Below are positions 14,893-14,966 of a DNA stretch of 14,966 nt, in pieces. The notes beneath the pieces were generated by a model. That model was not told where the DNA came from, did not search any database, and saw only the letters and a program-made list of their open reading frames with translations. A program made the position numbers and the translations under genes. The DNA comes from an uncultured Collinsella sp. (lineage in GTDB: Bacteria; Actinomycetota; Coriobacteriia; Coriobacteriales; Coriobacteriaceae), in contig CATYEN010000056.1 in assembly GCA_958405565.1 (NCBI GenBank), forward strand, positions 1-14,966, in the 5' to 3' direction. The number at the start of each line of letters is the position of its first letter. Positions within the stretch are counted from its first letter, which is position 1.

Positions 14893-14966
14893 TCGCCTCC
14901 TTATTCCCTTGGGGTCGCGCGCGCAGACGTGGTGTAAGAGCGTCCTGAGGTCCGTCGCTGCAAATC
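14893..14966. other. Right-end non-coding stretch
   Basis: These 74 bases after the surface-protein stop contain no recognisable hairpin with a T-tract and no gene start that I can support. The terminator of the surface-protein gene may lie beyond the window. Confidence 0.5.

Overview
This G+C-rich window looks chromosomal and most likely comes from a gut coriobacterium (Actinomycetota), with Collinsella as the best guess. That rests on three things: base composition, a hydrogenase-maturation operon headed by NikR, and a giant secreted MBG-repeat surface protein with a sortase-like tail. It is a judgement from gene content, not a database match.

Left part (1-3701, all minus strand). A likely operon reads from right to left: an unidentified 82-residue protein, nikR (nickel-responsive repressor), hypF (carbamoyltransferase that helps make the NiFe-hydrogenase cyanide ligands) and the first 27 codons of hypC. 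It links nickel sensing to hydrogenase maturation. The hypF gene carries the most unusual feature seen here. A 207-bp segment bounded by a 26-bp near-perfect inverted repeat sits inside the coding sequence, adds exactly 69 codons and keeps the frame open. It looks like a protein-coding palindromic element, comparable in concept to the Rickettsia palindromic elements.

Middle part (3702-5029). trxA (thioredoxin, minus) ends at a strong intrinsic terminator. Divergent from it is a plus-strand gene for a 191-residue protein that looks like a degenerate uracil-DNA-glycosylase-fold protein without the usual catalytic motifs.

Right part (5030-14966). A LytTR response regulator and an AgrC-like GHKL histidine kinase form a one-base-overlapping minus-strand pair. 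They are divergent from a 2539-residue plus-strand surface protein. That protein has a signal peptide, a beta-helix-like domain, three long (~460-residue) repeats built of a Cys/His module plus MBG/YDG-like Ig modules, a fourth partial repeat, a Thr/Ser/Lys linker and an LPSVGD-TM-RRR tail. Its leader contains two strong hairpins just before the ribosome binding site. By position, the two-component system is a candidate regulator of the adhesin.

No tRNA, rRNA, CRISPR array or transposase gene was recognised.
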